Assembly (NCBI GenBank): GCA_036924085.1
Contig: JAVGWX010000003.1
Location: forward strand, 115,540,764 to 115,604,763
DNA from: Ariolimax columbianus
Lineage: Eukaryota; Mollusca; Gastropoda; Stylommatophora; Arionidae
Direction of reading: 5' to 3'
Length of the DNA stretch: 64,000 nucleotides
Position numbers and translations under genes: made by a program. Position 1 is the stretch's first letter. Every line of letters starts with the position of its first letter. Under the pieces are notes generated by a model. It had not been told where the DNA came from, made no database searches, and worked only from the letters and a program-made list of their open reading frames with translations. Shown here piece after piece: positions 1 through 12,810 of the stretch.

Positions 1-204
1 GAAGCAAACGAAGACATTTTTTATTTCCTAGGTCTTAATAATTTTTCTTTAATTGTTCCTGTTGTTACTTTGCGTTCTATTTGTCAGAATCAAAAAGTAG
101 TAATTTCCTATCCCATAATGGATGGTCGTAAATATGACTTAATAAAGGTTACACTGTGACTATTTTTTTTTTAAAAAGTTAAAAAAAAACTGTTTAGACT
201 GAAA

Positions 205-500
205 AACCATATGGAGGAAGGTCGAACCCAACAAATGAGCTGATAGCAGTCATCGCCTCATAGCTGGCTGTTGCTTGCATAAGGGTCAGAGAATCATAGC
301 TGACCAACACCCTAATGACGATCCTGGAAACAGGCTACAGCAATGCAGCCTGGCTGAGAGAATATGGAACAAAGAGGGAAGGCAAACCTATTCCAAATAA
401 TTCCGTTCTGAAATATGTCGGGCAGAATGGAGCAGAAATCACAGCTTCGCTGTAACTATGACACAACGTCCTTTTCAGGACGAACGCAGATGAAGAATAA
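205..500 (+). mobile_element. SINE family 2 copy
   Basis: It shares with other family 2 copies GATCCTGGAAACAGGCT, CAGCCTGGCTGAGAG, GAAGGCAAACC, a GCAGAAATCACAG segment and the 3' end CGTCCTTTTCAGGACGAACG followed by a GATGAAGAA tail. No clear Pol III boxes were seen in the head. Confidence 0.72.
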
Positions 501-695
501 AACCAACCCTATCACCTGTTATATACGCCTATGACACAATGTAATGGGCAACTATCCGAGAAGTCACTATTCTTGAGATTTTCTAAAATTATTTCTTGTA
601 TTTCGAACGTACGACGACTTGTCTAGGACTGAACAGAAATCGTAGAATCAATATTGCAAAAAAGTGGACACTGAAAGGCTGCCTAACATGTCCCA

Positions 696-1068
696 TTGCT
701 CCATTTGTCGGATCATAAGTTCAACATTAAAATTAGCTTTCCTAACCAGCTGCTAGAAAAGTCTGATTCTAGTCATTTGTTGAAGAATATCTCCAACATT
801 GCTTTTGGCGCCTATAGTCAACTGTTAAAAAAACCTGAATCCAGTAATTTGTTGAATCATATCTCCAACATTACTTTTGGTGCCTTTAGCCAACTGTTAA
901 AAAACCAGAATCCAGTCATTTGTTTCGAATCATATCTCCAACATTGCTTTGGCTCCTTTAGTCCACTGTAAAAAAACCAGAATCCAGTCATTTGTTGAAT
1001 CGTAAGTCCAACATTGCTTTTGGCTCCCTTAACTAACTGTAAAAAAAACCCGAATCCAGTCACATACA
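696..1068. repeat. 72-bp tandem repeat, about 4.5 copies
   Basis: The sequence AGTCATTTGT or a variant recurs at 771, 843, 914, 986 and 1058, giving periods of 72, 71, 72 and 72. Each unit also contains TCTCCAACATTGCTTTTGGC and a run of A. Because 72 is a multiple of three, short frames stay open on both strands (696-971 + and 1063-857 -), but one 71-bp unit breaks the phase, so a protein is unlikely. Confidence 0.9.
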
Positions 1069-1069
1069 G

Positions 1070-2555
1070 TGCGGTTTTACAGCAGTGGTCTCTATATAGT
1101 TCGGTTTCAAACCCATGTCCAATCTTACTTAATCGCCGCTAACGACATGCAGGGTAGGTGACGGTGGACTTATTCTCTTTGCCCCAGGAACAACTCGTGT
1201 GACAGAGAACTTAGTACACCCTTAAATCTCACTCTAGCTAATTGTCTCTTTCCCGTCAGGGAACTAGTTTGACGATCGATTCAGTTCTTTGTCATGTGCA
1301 ATAATGTCACTCGGTCGGTCGTTTATTCGTGACCCATAATTAGGTTCAGATACGAGATACCGGTAACCTAACGTAACCCATTTAATAATAGAAAAGCCAG
1401 GCTAGTTCAGTGTCCATGGTGTGCGACAAGGTTTTGGGTTTTCTGTTTGGGTTTTGCCTTTATCGAGATTAGCACTGTTCGACCGGGAAAGTACCCTTTG
1501 GATTGACAGGGTTCGTTCATCCCCCCTCCCACCTCTGTTAGTCATTTGTGTCCGACTACCAATTGATGTAGGGAAGTACATTCAACTGATCGTAAACAGT
1601 ACGCTTTGTCACTACTCACTGACATTAACCTCATAGATTATTTAACATGTAAAATCAACACACAAAAAAAGAATGATTTGCAGACGACCAAATCATCACC
1701 CATTGATTCACTCAGCTATTCCCTCCAATGTCAAGCATAAGCCACCATTGCAGTTGGTCCTGTTTAACGAAAGCATGTTTCCAAACATTTGCAATCATTC
1801 TTATTTTCACTCCAACTGGAGGTCCCTTTACATAAAGCCTGTATCTGAGCTTTTGTGGCGACTAATTATGATAGCATTGTTTTGTGTCTAATACATGATG
1901 GGGTTTAAGTTCCAAGCACACCATTCTTTAGTCACCGTTATGAAAGGTGACAGTGGCCATATTCATTTAATCACGGGCACAACTAAGATTGCAAGAGAAA
2001 GGATTGAGCGCCCCCAGGCTAGGAACATGCCAACCCAAGTGGAGGGATGCCCCTACGACCTTTCTGGGGGTTACGGGAAAGACGAGAAACGAGACCACTA
2101 GGACGAGAAGACAAATGCATGATATAAAATGATTTGACTTCTACTACCAGAAACAGAGATCGCTAAAAATAAATGTTCATGAGTTTCTGCAGGACGAGAT
2201 AGCTGGCCCCATGACCTACACACCTTAGTTGCTTATTACCACATGCCTGTGATGTTTCAGTGCTAATATTCTTTGCTCCCTTTCAGACCCCGGTAACACA
2301 CATGTGATGATTTACAATTACAAAACAAATGGAAACATAAACATCTGGCATCATAAACACGTCAAGGAGATAAACTGGAAACATAAATTGTGACAATCTA
2401 CCTGACAAAACATCACATTTAATTAGTTTAACAAATTACTCAAGATCTGTCACGGCAGTCTCATTACAGAAACTATACTAGGGGATGACCTGTTGAACAA
2501 CATTATTATACTAGGTATTTTAATTTGTAAGGTGGGGTTGTCGAGTTCCATTACT
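1070..2555. other. Unassigned intergenic sequence
   Basis: Frames at 1421, 1673 and 1895 are short and have no recognisable motif or splice context. No repeat family identified here recurs in it. Confidence 0.6.
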
Positions 2556-2559
2556 CGTC

Positions 2560-2912
2560 TATACTAGCTCAGAGCCTAACAAGGTCATTTCTGGACATAT
2601 GGCAAGGATGCAGCAGTCCATGAAATGACAGCAGCCATCGACTCATAGAAGTATACTTACATCATTGTCATGGAACTATAGCTGATCAAGATCCTATTCA
2701 GCTTTCATGTGGCGGTCCTGAAAACAGGCTGCACTATTCACAAGTGTAGTCTGGCCAAGGGATAGGGTTCACAGTGGAAAGGCAAAAACAGTACTAAAAA
2801 ATGTCATCTAAAATCTGAGGTGTCAGGCAGAAAAGGTGCAGATATAGTTGCCTCGCTGTAAACTACAACACGTCACAACGTCCTTTTCATGACGTACGCT
2901 GAAGAAGATCCC
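2560..2912 (+). mobile_element. SINE family 2 copy
   Basis: It has the same order of blocks as the copy at 205: CAGCCATCGACTCATAGAAG, GCGGTCCTGAAAACAGGCTG, GTAGTCTGGCCAAGGGATAG, GGTGCAGATATAG and ACAACGTCCTTTTCATGACG. It ends in GTACGCTGAAGAAGATCC. This 3' end closely resembles the end of the RNase H LINE at 39165. Confidence 0.75.
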
Positions 2913-3244
2913 TGGACATTTTTACAACTGGGTACACTGTGAACGTACGTCCACCTGGTCACAAATCCAGGTCATATTGATGCGATATGAGTGTTCTAAT
3001 AGTAAGTATGCCAACAGTATTGACAATATAATTAAAACAATAATAATAAGAAATTAATTAAAACAATGAAATGCTCTCCAAATATGTCTACTCTATGAGG
3101 GGAGAACCATGACAGCATGGTCATGGATGAGTAATACGCTGTATGATGACGAGAGAAGTCAGAGCATCAATGGAGCATGCGCACTGAAGACTGGAAGCAT
3201 AATATGTCATCATAGAATGAGCTATGATGACTGACAAAAGTGAC

Positions 3245-3745
3245 AATACTGTGATGCATTAGATGGCACTCAGTTCATCTCGTGACCTCTTGAGATCGCT
3301 GGGGCACCCCTGCTGACATCTCCACAACCCCTCTGTCTGTGGTTGCTTTTTGTGTCTCCTCGGTTTGTAGGTTAGTTCATTCATGTATGGTGTCTTCCCA
3401 TCATTTTCTCGGATGTCTCCGCCTTTGCTTGCCTTGTACCGTGTCCTGTAGTATCGTATTTGCGAGGCCCTTGTAACCTCGAGACGTGGCCATGCCAAGT
3501 CGGCTTTCGCCTTTTGATCGTTGTGAGAAAGTCGTCGTGAAGTCCACTTCCATTCTTGATTCTTCGTCGTACTTCATCCTTTGTGATATGGTCTTTGTAG
3601 TTGACATTTATGAGTTTTCTTAACCATTTCATCTCTAAGGTCTCTCTGGAGGTATGCTGTAATGGTCCATATTTCGCAGGAGTACAGGGATATCAAAAGA
3701 ACCAGTGCCCGTATTTGTCTGCCCGTTATGACGAGAGAGTGAGAT
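3245..3745 (-). mobile_element. Non-LTR retrotransposon 3' coding fragment
   Basis: On the - strand: LVLLISLYSCEIWTIT, VNYKDHITKDEVRRRIK, IKRRKPTWHGHVSRL and GLWRCQQGC. This is the post-RT region that follows non-LTR reverse transcriptases (YACETWT, KLRWFGHV). It is the same family as the + strand piece at 31385. It has frameshifts, and no RT core remains. Confidence 0.75.
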
Positions 3746-3772
3746 AGAGAGAGAGAGAGAGAGTGAGAGAGA
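3738..3772. repeat. GA microsatellite
   Basis: Interrupted GA repeat at the 5' edge (element sense) of the - strand LINE fragment. Confidence 0.9.
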
Positions 3773-4230
3773 AAGACGTTTATCTATCAATGCAGGTTCC
3801 AATTAGATGACACTGCATCCAACAACTTGTATGAAAGCAAAATAAATAAACATCAATAGTTCACGTTTTTCTTTCCCTAGAAGGATTAAGTACTTTTAAA
3901 ATCAACATACACCTTTCATTTGAAGTTATTTTGACTTGAAAGAATACATCCTGATACTCTTCCGTTATTCAACATACTCGAACTATTTTATATACAGGCT
4001 GCCCAGGCTCTGTGTGGGACAGAGAACAGAAAAAGCTCACTGCCACACTGAGCATGTCATAAGCCTTGCAGTGATGGGGACTCAGAAGACCCCCACCATC
4101 CACAGACGTCAAAGGTCCGTAATGTGTAGATTACAGTAGTGGGTGCCCTCTTTCTGCTACATGAACGGAAAAATATAAAAAATACATACATCCATATAAA
4201 TATACAAATAAAGATAGACATATCACTTAC

Positions 4231-4470
4231 CTTTCTTCTTGAACATTCCGAAAGACACTAAACCAGACTTCTTCTTCCTCTGTATATCTTGTGTAGACAA
4301 CAGAAGTTCCAGCTTGTTTCCGCTCAGATCCAGCAGAAAGGCTAGGTGCATATGACACAGCTCAGTGAACTTGTCAGGCAGACATTTCATGGTCCTTGTG
4401 ACGTACTTGTCCTCACTGAATTGAAAATGGCCCCGGTCTAGAATAGGCATTGCCGATTGTGGAAGTGATT
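4231..4470 (-). CDS. Internal exon of an unidentified protein-coding gene
   Basis: On the - strand an acceptor (ccctacacag) precedes 4470 and a strong donor (gtaagtgata) follows 4231. The 240 bp between them carry one open frame of about 79 codons, entered after two bases and left with one extra base. The peptide has conserved-looking features: LDRGHFQFSEDKYVTR, KCLPDKFTELCHMHLAFLLD, LSGNKLELLLS and a basic end (QRKKKSG, MFKKK). I do not recognise the family. The frame stays open upstream of the acceptor to 4576, so a longer exon is possible. No neighbouring exons were found, and the gene would run away from ANAPC4. It could be a decayed copy, but the splice sites argue for a real exon. Confidence 0.55.
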
Positions 4471-4579
4471 CTGTGTAGGGGAACAACATTGTGACATGAT
4501 AACAATGATTAACCCCCAGCAACATGTGATGTTCTGACGCAAACTTGCGACTGCACAGATGAGCTAATGTTATCATGGA

Positions 4580-6045
4580 TTACATTTGGAAGTAGGGTCC
4601 TGCTAACAATGATTAGATCGATTGCTTGTCACTTTACAGGCGCCGGGTACCAACTGTAAAATCAGTAAGCTCCAGTCGACCCAGCTGTAAATGATTAGGA
4701 GACATAGCTATGGAAGACAAGGCAGCGATAAAAGGGGACTTTACACCTATCTAAAAAGATGTTAGCTCGCCAAATGAAGTCCGTAACACTTCATTCATGA
4801 CAGCAGTGTGTTCTATGACGCCGCCTTTACCTTACTCCCAGCAATCACTCCACAAACCAGCTATTTAAGTACCTTATGCACTACCCTTTATTTATAATAA
4901 ATATTTGCCATTTAAACAAATGTTTCAGCACACCATCTCTTGGTGCACACACGGTACTGATATTTTGAAAAATTGGGCTAACGAACCAATGACTCATTTA
5001 AATACAATCTTCAATTAATTCTACAAGACTAAACAGTACGTTTATTGTTATTTTAATTATGGTGAAATTAAAACAAAAGTACATTTCACATATCCACAAC
5101 AACTAGCATCATAAATGGACAATTGAGATTTTTGTTCGGACACCTACACGTGGTCGGAAACAGTTGGCTTTATAGCCTTTTCTGAACATCAGAGTTTAAA
5201 CACTTGTACAAACACAGCGGCTCGACGCTTTCATGTGCACACTGACCAACAAATAAACGGCTTGTTGTGTTCCTGCGCTGCACGGGAAGACAGTGTCCCA
5301 GGCTTGGAACCCCTAGGGATTTCTTCCAGTTAATGATCCATTATATGTCAGTCCTGACCGCAGGGCACAGCAGGGAATACTAATTATAAACATTAGACCC
5401 TTAGGAACAAGAATACGGAAATGGCTTTGTTGTATCGACGGAGAATCGACGTTTTGTTACATTTCTACTGGTATCAATGAAAACCGACGTTTTGTCCAAT
5501 TAAGTTGGCAATGTGCATACGCCACATCACATCCATTTCATAAACCAATTAATAAAAAATGAACGTACACCATCTATAACAAATATATGCTACACTTTGA
5601 TATCCGCCAATACAAAGATTCCACTATCGTCACGCAAAATTATATGTTTTATTGATTATAAAAATGCAATTTAGTATTTCACAACTTTATCATTCTAAAG
5701 ATTTATTTACTAAAACAATTTTTTTTACATAATATGTAATTAAACATTGACAACAGTATCTCGATGTTTGTTATTATAACTCTCATCTATTATCATAAGC
5801 TCCACATTGTTTTAATCGGTAAGGCATATTATTATGTTCTGGTCTATCATAATAATTGAAGTGTGCCACTGACGAACCTTATTTAGCCTAGTGTCCTGAA
5901 GTGGGAAGGGTATGGGATACTTGCTATAATGCACATCCAAAAGAGTGGTTGAGCCTTGTATTTAAGTTTATTATTAGAAATACAAGAGGTCAGTACTTCA
6001 TAACCATTTTCAGACAGTGGACCATTGAAAACGGAGATAACGGGA
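4580..6045. other. Unassigned AT-rich sequence
   Basis: No coding signal seen. If the exon at 4231-4470 is real, its upstream exons on the - strand should lie in or beyond this stretch, but none could be picked out. Confidence 0.5.
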
Positions 6046-6047
6046 CA

Positions 6048-6068
6048 ACCCCCCCCCCCCCCCCCCCA
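6048..6068. repeat. Poly-C run
   Basis: About 20 consecutive C, which can pair as a G-tract on the - strand. A second, shorter C run is at 9089-9102. Confidence 0.9.
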
Positions 6069-6149
6069 ACATGTGAAGTGTAATTAAAAACCAATGCACA
6101 CAAAACTAATAAAGAAATCTATATGCATGTAATTAGGCCATGATGCCGA

Positions 6150-6350
6150 ATATGTTTTTGATGGCTCATAAACCAACATATTGGCCGAAGATGCAGTACA
6201 GTGAATGAGGTGATAGGAGTCAACGACTCGCAGCTGACTGGTCGCATGAGAGTAGGTGAACAAAAGCTGATCAAGACTATTACGCGGCCCTGAAGACAGA
6301 CTGCAATATCGTAATATGGCTGGGAAAATAAGGACAGCAAACCTGATTTT
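6150..6350 (+). mobile_element. SINE family 2 fragment (5' half)
   Basis: It shares GAGTCAACGACTCGCAGCTGA, GCTGATCAAGACTATTACG, CCTGAAGACAGACTGCA and GGCTGGGAAAATAAGGACAG-like blocks with family 2. It stops after the AAACCTGATTTTTAAAT point, so the 3' half is missing. Confidence 0.6.
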
Positions 6351-6857
6351 TAAATAAAACAAGACAACAAGAACACGCCCAGTTGTTCCGAATAAGACTT
6401 AATAATGAGAATTTAAGACCTGTCCACTGATTGGTATACCGGATACACTTAAGCACATGTATTTAGAGATCAGACACGAAGCGTGGTAACAACATCAACA
6501 GCAAATTGATGAGACAATGTCAAGCGCTATGTAACACATCTTTCCCCAGTGAAATAACAGAACAGGAAATCATTAGTGCTAGATTATGCCGAATCTGTTG
6601 TATTGCAATGAATTATGGGACAATCATTAAACAAGCAACACATTATCGGATACTACTGAAACTTAGTTTTACATTAGAATATTACGAATCTGGAAAACGA
6701 GCTAATGGTGGTCAACAAATTAGGTCAGATCAAGTATCTATTCCATATCTATGGTCGGCTGCAATGGATCTCCAGCGGCCTTTTCATTTCGAATATTTTA
6801 TTCTGCATTACTATATTTCCAAGATAGAAGCTTTTGATCTGTTCTAACGCATAATCA

Positions 6858-7352
6858 TGGGGAGGAAGACTAACGTCTGGTCAAGCACAACATACTGATC
6901 AGACATGTTAGACAGGGTCAAGCACAACATACTGATCAGACATGTTAGTCAGGGCCAGGCACAACATACTGATCAGACATGTTAGTCAGGGCCAAGCACA
7001 ACATACTGATCAGACATGTTAGTCAGGGCCAGGCACAACATACTGATCAGACATGTTAGTCAGGGCCAAGCACAACATACTGATCAGACATGTTAGCCAG
7101 GGCCAATGCAAAATATGCTGGCCAAGACAAGACCCTCACTTCGGCTGCCTCGTAGCCATCCCTGTTTTTATGGCAGCCTGGCTAACGGGGTGAGGGATCG
7201 ACGTGATCCCCGTAATAGTGAGCGACACGCGCATAAAGCCAAGCATAGCAAAACCGCCTGGAGGACCCCTTCATCAATACGCTCGGAAAGCTACTACAAC
7301 CCGCCTTTTCAGGGCTCACAAAATAGTAAACCCACTCATTGTGGACATTCGA
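6858..7352 (+). mobile_element. SINE family 3 copy with expanded 5' tandem repeat
   Basis: It starts GGGGAGGAAGACTAACGTCT. A 37-bp unit (containing ACATACTGATCAGACATGTTA) is then repeated about six times (6880-7105). The body follows (GGCAGCCTGGCTAACGGGGT, GATCCCCGTAATAGTGAGCG, CGCCTTTTCAGGGCTCAC, CTCATTGTGGACATTCG) and an AAC-rich end. Other copies have one or two units. Confidence 0.8.
6880..7105 (+). repeat. 37-bp tandem repeat in SINE family 3 head
   Basis: About six head-to-tail units, each with CAACATACTGATCAGACATG and a GTTAGTCAGGGCC-type join. Units differ by single bases (CAAG versus CAGG alternate), as if pairs were duplicated together. Confidence 0.9.
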
Positions 7353-9588
7353 AACAACGTATTATACATTTGTATATATATGGAGCAGATTCTTTTCTAT
7401 TTTGTTAATATTTTCGTTTTCACGGTATTAATGTTCAATTCATATGATTGACTTTTATTCTTGATATGAACCACGAATCCCTGTTATCGCCTTGTTTGCT
7501 TTCTTTTCACCAAACATGATTCCTTAGTTCATTATTGTTGTTGTTTGCTATCCCTGACGAACGCATATTGGTCGTAACGTAGGTTTCGTTTGTGTGTTCG
7601 TCTTGGCGCGGTATCTGACCATACCTATTTATGTTTTGTTTATACTTTTCACCAAACATAAATTATATTATTTATTCTTCTCTTTTATCTGTTTGATCAT
7701 GTGTTCTGAAATCTGAACATTCGGTTGCACGAGATTTCACGGAGAGAGTTATAAAGACTGATGTAATCAGGTCGTGTGGTATAGATCAAGCAACTATCAT
7801 TACTACGTTTATTGTGTCCATACCTGTTGCTCATTCCTATTATTGCTTTCTCTACTTATAAACTTAGAACATTGCGGTCTCTATTATCAAATGTTGGTTG
7901 TGTGTTGACGCTGTTGTAGACCCATTTGTTCGAAATATCATCAAGAGGTCTTCATTCTTGTTTTTAATGCATCGCTTTCTTGAGCCAACTTTTCTGTGTT
8001 TGAAAGTTGCTTTTAAGCCTGCAAGCATAGGTCTTCTTCTTTCCTATGTCTTCAATTATCTTGCATATGGATTTTCATTCGCCGTTCATTTACATATCGG
8101 CACGTATCACATTGTTTAATGCACTATATTCAGGAGTATTTTGTTTGCTCTTGTTATTTCCTTCATTTCGTTTAAGATGTTCGTTATCCATACTTGATGT
8201 TCCTTTAACTCATTTAGAGGAAGTTTTATTTGTTGTTTGTTTTTAGACAGTCCCGCTTACTGATTAAATTATCTTCTTAGCTTGCTCTTTTGTATTTGTT
8301 CATGGATTCTGACAGACAGTTTCCATATTTATTTTTGACTTGCACAAGATGTTTCTGTTTAATATCATATTGCTTCTGATATATCTATTTTTGGATCGTT
8401 TCCGTATTTTCTTTCTATATTTCTGATGGCTATTATATTTAATCGGAACAGGATCGTGTTAGGACTATTTGTCTGCACATATATACGTTTTGGCTATTCT
8501 TACACAATTTTGTCCTTCATTATAGTAAAGCCAATATGACGTCTTACTACATCTCATGGGCCCTTACAAGTGTATAATCTTCCTGAAGCCTGTTGGAAAA
8601 TGTCTTACAGATAACTAAATGGTTGTTTTATTTTCACAAAAAAATGTATCAGCTATTCTTCTTTGTCATGTTTTCACATTGCAAATTGCCCTACCACATT
8701 CTTGTATTTTCCTTGTCGTAGAGCATAGAGTTCGTATCTCTCATTACTATCATAGAACCAGTAGACTTTATTGGTTTTAGTTATTGTTTGGTAGTTTTCC
8801 TCATAAAATTCTCAAGGACAAAGTGATCAAGAAATGCAAGACGATTATGAGGTCAATGTATAAACGGGATTTAATATACAAATCAATAATAAGCAAGCAG
8901 ATTGTGTCTATTTTGGTCGTAAGTGCACCAACAAAGAAAAGAGATAAAAACATAAAAGACAGTGGTCAAAAAGTAATACCTTGCCATTGAAAAGAGAAAA
9001 CAAAATCATAGACCAATATCAATATGGGCACGACGTTATCAAAGATTGATAGTAATATATACGTTAACATTACACATACAACACCATCCCCCCCCCCCCC
9101 TCCCTCCAAGTTGAGTCTAGGAAACAAATAAACGGCAGATAAAGTATAAAATGACACATGCATATATAAAACTGAAAAGAGTTAAATCTTTCTAAAATTT
9201 GAGAAGAGACAAAAATTGATAATTTAATATTTAGTAGATTCTTACCAAAAATGAGTTGTAGACATAATATTCCATGAGAAACACGGTTTAACAACCAAAC
9301 ATGTCTAAAGTAAAGATATCACATATTAATATTTCACTTGCAAAAATGCAAACCTCGTAGTTAGAAGAACATAATTCTACATAGTAGTAATTGCTCTAAA
9401 TAAATGTTTTATTGTTTACAACGTACAATATTACTGACCAAATTTGGCAGACACTGTTTCTAACACTCAAATACTAAGCTCTTCTATCTTCTCTGTGGCC
9501 TCTCATTTGACCAGTGGAACACTTGACACAAATACTATGCGCAGGTCACGGATGAGTGCCCTCGGATCCAGCTTATTATCAGGCCAGT
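7353..9588. other. Unassigned AT-rich sequence, possible old LINE
   Basis: 7540-7600 has CTGACGAACGCATATTGGTC then GTAACGTAGGTTTCG, a pattern often seen at ends of Penelope-like elements and other retroelements. The stretch to 8780 is T-rich with no clear RT motif. I cannot confirm an element. Confidence 0.3.
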
Positions 9589-9589
9589 A

Positions 9590-9850
9590 ATTGAAATTTA
9601 AGGACCACCCAGCTGGGCGGGAATGAAATTCCGACGATTATGATCAGCGTCTGAGACGAGTGACATTTCATGAGGATTTACACCTCTGGCTATTGTTCGA
9701 AGGGTCAATTCATGGGGCAGTGGAAGCCACGCCCATTTGGACCAACTTCTTGGTTCTGATTGTGCTACGATCATAACAATGCAAAGTAATGGCTGACACA
9801 TAAGAGTATGACAAGTGAAAAGCTAATGCATTGGGATACATTCAAAGCAA
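9590..9850. other. Compositionally coding-like stretch, unrecognised
   Basis: The - strand frame 9801-9598 (SEPRSWSKWAWLPLPHELTL) continues past its stop into further open sequence (VFHWSNERPQRR) toward 9490. The block is richer in GC than its flanks. It may be part of a repeat or a decayed gene. I recognise no domain and see no clear splice sites. Confidence 0.25.
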
Positions 9851-10674
9851 TTACAAGAAGTGTTAAAAAAGAAACCAAAACAGCACCAACACACACAGAT
9901 TAAAAGTAACATTATGCATCAGCATAGGAACAGAACAGAGTTTAAAAAGAGTAGGGTTATTTATCACTTTCCAAGTATGTAGTAAAAGGCGATTAATAAG
10001 GGCTAGCAAACTCATGTAAAACGATTGAAATTACAACTAAATACTCTGTTCCAATGTGGGGGGAGGGTGGGGTAGCAGTGGTGCCCGTATGCTTCACCCG
10101 GAGAGGAAAGGGGAATAGTCCTGATGATAGGAAGATAAGTGAATGCATATACATGTGAATATGAGTGAATACTGACTGGACTTGCACACGAGAACATGGC
10201 TGTTTTATGTATAGGAAATCACTTATGTTTTTTTTTAAAAAGAGCTGGAGACAGTCTCAGATAATTGTATAATATAATAGTCTGGTATCGCAAGTTCTGG
10301 CATGCCGGGGGTAGTGCTGACAATCCTTGGGTAGTGACCCTTTTTGGAGTCCTGATGAGTTATTTAGAGGTCGCCGACATTTGTAATATATCGCCGGCTA
10401 TGTGCTCTGCTTGACTGACGATAGAGGGACGAGGAGGGTGTCTTTCCTGTGGCTATACAACTACAACCGCCTACCAACGAGATGAAGAGATGATCTGCAC
10501 CACACCTTGGACCGTCATGGTCCTTCTAAGGCGAAGGACAAACATGAATTCAAGCAGCTTTTGGCTACCTGGCAAATTTACATGATTGACTACCAGAATG
10601 CAAGTAGCCTACGGGCAAACATTACACACGACAACATAACATGACTTGTAGATTTCTTGATTAAATATGCTCCG

Positions 10675-10875
10675 TAGGGCGATGATTAATTAGAAGAAAC
10701 AAAAAACAATAGTTTCATAGCAGTGCCGAAGACGGATGTGTCAGAAGGTGCAAATATCGCAGTCAAGCTGTAAACTAGAGACACAACGCATTCCGTTCTC
10801 CGGACTACATCCTGCTACTTGCAAATTCTTATTCAGGGCTTGGAAGAAGGAGATTGGGAACTAACGCAAAAGAAG
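10675..10875 (+). mobile_element. SINE family 2 fragment (3' half)
   Basis: It contains GAAGGTGCAAATATCGCAGTC, AAGCTGTAAACTAGAGACAC and AACGCATTCCGTTCTCCGGA, as in the copies at 16150 and 29985, then GGGCTTGGAAGAAGGAGATTG. The 5' half is not visible. Confidence 0.65.
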
Positions 10876-10879
10876 TTCC

Positions 10880-12535
10880 ATAGCAGACACTGACTTCCGT
10901 CACGGATGAAGTGTTAAGAGTCCATAATACTTCTAGGTCCCAACTTTTCCTGTTCCTCTGTGTTCTTAGTTAGGCTCTTATTTACAGCTGTATTGACTGG
11001 AGTGTATTGTCATCGACAATAGAACACTGCTCATTTGTCACAAGAGACAATCAGTTTAACTGCTCTATCACATAGACGATACTAAACTGCCATCACATAT
11101 TTCATAAGTTTTCAGTATTATACCAACTTTCAATAAGCGAAACATTGACAAAATGAACATAAGAATTCTAGATCTTTACAAGTGTCCATGGACTGTTTCG
11201 TCTTCATACACAACAGACTTGACAAGCTGAGCGAAAACTGAACATAGTCTTACTCTTAGTGCTAACGATTCCCAACGTCATAGCTCAGTCAGGGTTTTGG
11301 TTTGATCATGTACAAATAACGAGGCGAAAAAGGGGGAATGAAATTATCTTTCTTTCGTTCCATTTGAAGCATAGGACCACAACTATAGCTGACTCCCTTA
11401 CACAAAGCTTGCATCCGAGCACATGCAATGGCTGGTACAATAGTCAATAGCATTCCATCTAATGAGGTTGTTAGTCTCATTATGAACACCCTTCTCTAGT
11501 AGCATTTTAAAAAGCATGTTTAGAAGGTAACAGTTCTATTCTTTCAATTTGCATGTAGTAGTATATTAAATTATGTAATGTGTAGCACTTATTGAACTTA
11601 TTGTCAGGAAAAAGAACCCAAGCTAAAAAAGGAAACGAACAAAGAGAGAAGATAATATAAATAGGAAGAACATTGCAGGCTAAAGAAACCTATACAAGCT
11701 CCAGGCAATTATGAAGTACATAATTTCATGTCCTATAAGAAAAGATATCGCACTATGGCTGGAAGTTCAGTGCCTGAGAGACCGTAGTCAATTGTACACT
11801 ACACATCTTCACAGACCAACGCTAGAGAGGTTAAAAAAAACAGTAAATCCAGTCATCCAGCACACAGGGGAGTACTCAGTAGGTACACATCCAATCATTC
11901 TTCAGCTTACCGTTGTAAGTGTCCATAGATTGTTTCTTTTCTTGACAATAATAATCAATAAAAAGTAATACTGCTCTCTGAACATACGATCTACACATAT
12001 GAATACATTTTTATTTTAAAATGACTGAAAACATAATGTGATACTTCACAACTTCATACATCCGAATCCTCGTTTGACCCCTGCAGTTGAAATCGCCGCT
12101 GTGAGCCGTTTGATCATTTACGAAGGATCCGATTGGTCAAAGAATAAACGATAACATGTTACGGGATAATTTATTGGCCGAATCTTTTTTACGCTTTGCG
12201 CAGGAACGGAAATAATGTTGTATTCTGTTTACATTTTCGATTTCATCTTTCAAGTTGGTGATAAATCCAAGTACGGATGTCTGATACTAACTAATACTTA
12301 ACTGATTATTCATTTTGAAATGAAGCTAAAAATTATTCACTGAAATCTGCTATTTGTCTGTAAAATGTTGACATTCTGTAACATCATCAGTGATTCTTAA
12401 AATCTGATATGTAACACTGAGATCTCAATCTTTTTTAGTTAAAGTTTCCAAGCGCGACGGCTAAACTCCGCTAAACTAATATTAAATAAATTACTAATAA
12501 AGTATAGATACTAAATTACTATTATAGAAACTATC
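10880..12535. other. Unassigned intergenic sequence
   Basis: Short frames at 11259 and 11711 lack motifs. CGAATCCTCGTTTGACCCCTG near 12063 is not followed by a tRNA fold. Nothing could be assigned. Confidence 0.5.
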
Positions 12536-12537
12536 AT

Positions 12538-12810
12538 CATCATGTAGCATATCCTTTGTAGAACGTCGCTCCCATCACAGTCTGCCTGAAAGAAACTCGT
12601 TCTCTTGCCAAAACTCCAGCCTCCGCCACACTCACACACTACAGTCATTCCTGGATATCTTGGTGCCATCGTCTTCTTGGTCTACCCCTGCCTCTTTTGC
12701 GTGGCACCATACCTTCCATCACCGTTCTCCCAAGACCGTTGTGTCTCTTAATGTGACCAAAGTATTTGCATTTTCTAGCCAAAATGGAATTGATAGTAAC
12801 TATACTATAT
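12538..12810 (-). mobile_element. Non-LTR retrotransposon 3' coding fragment
   Basis: The complement encodes [34 protein letters not shown] and [12 protein letters not shown], ending in a GATGATGATAG-like tail. It is nearly the same sequence as the fragments at 52935 (+) and 55660 (-). Confidence 0.8.

Noticed and set aside
7540..7605. Hammerhead-like ribozyme (CTGACGA ... CGTAAC)
   Set aside because: CTGANGA is present, but the required GAAA box after stem II is absent and no stem III pairing was seen.
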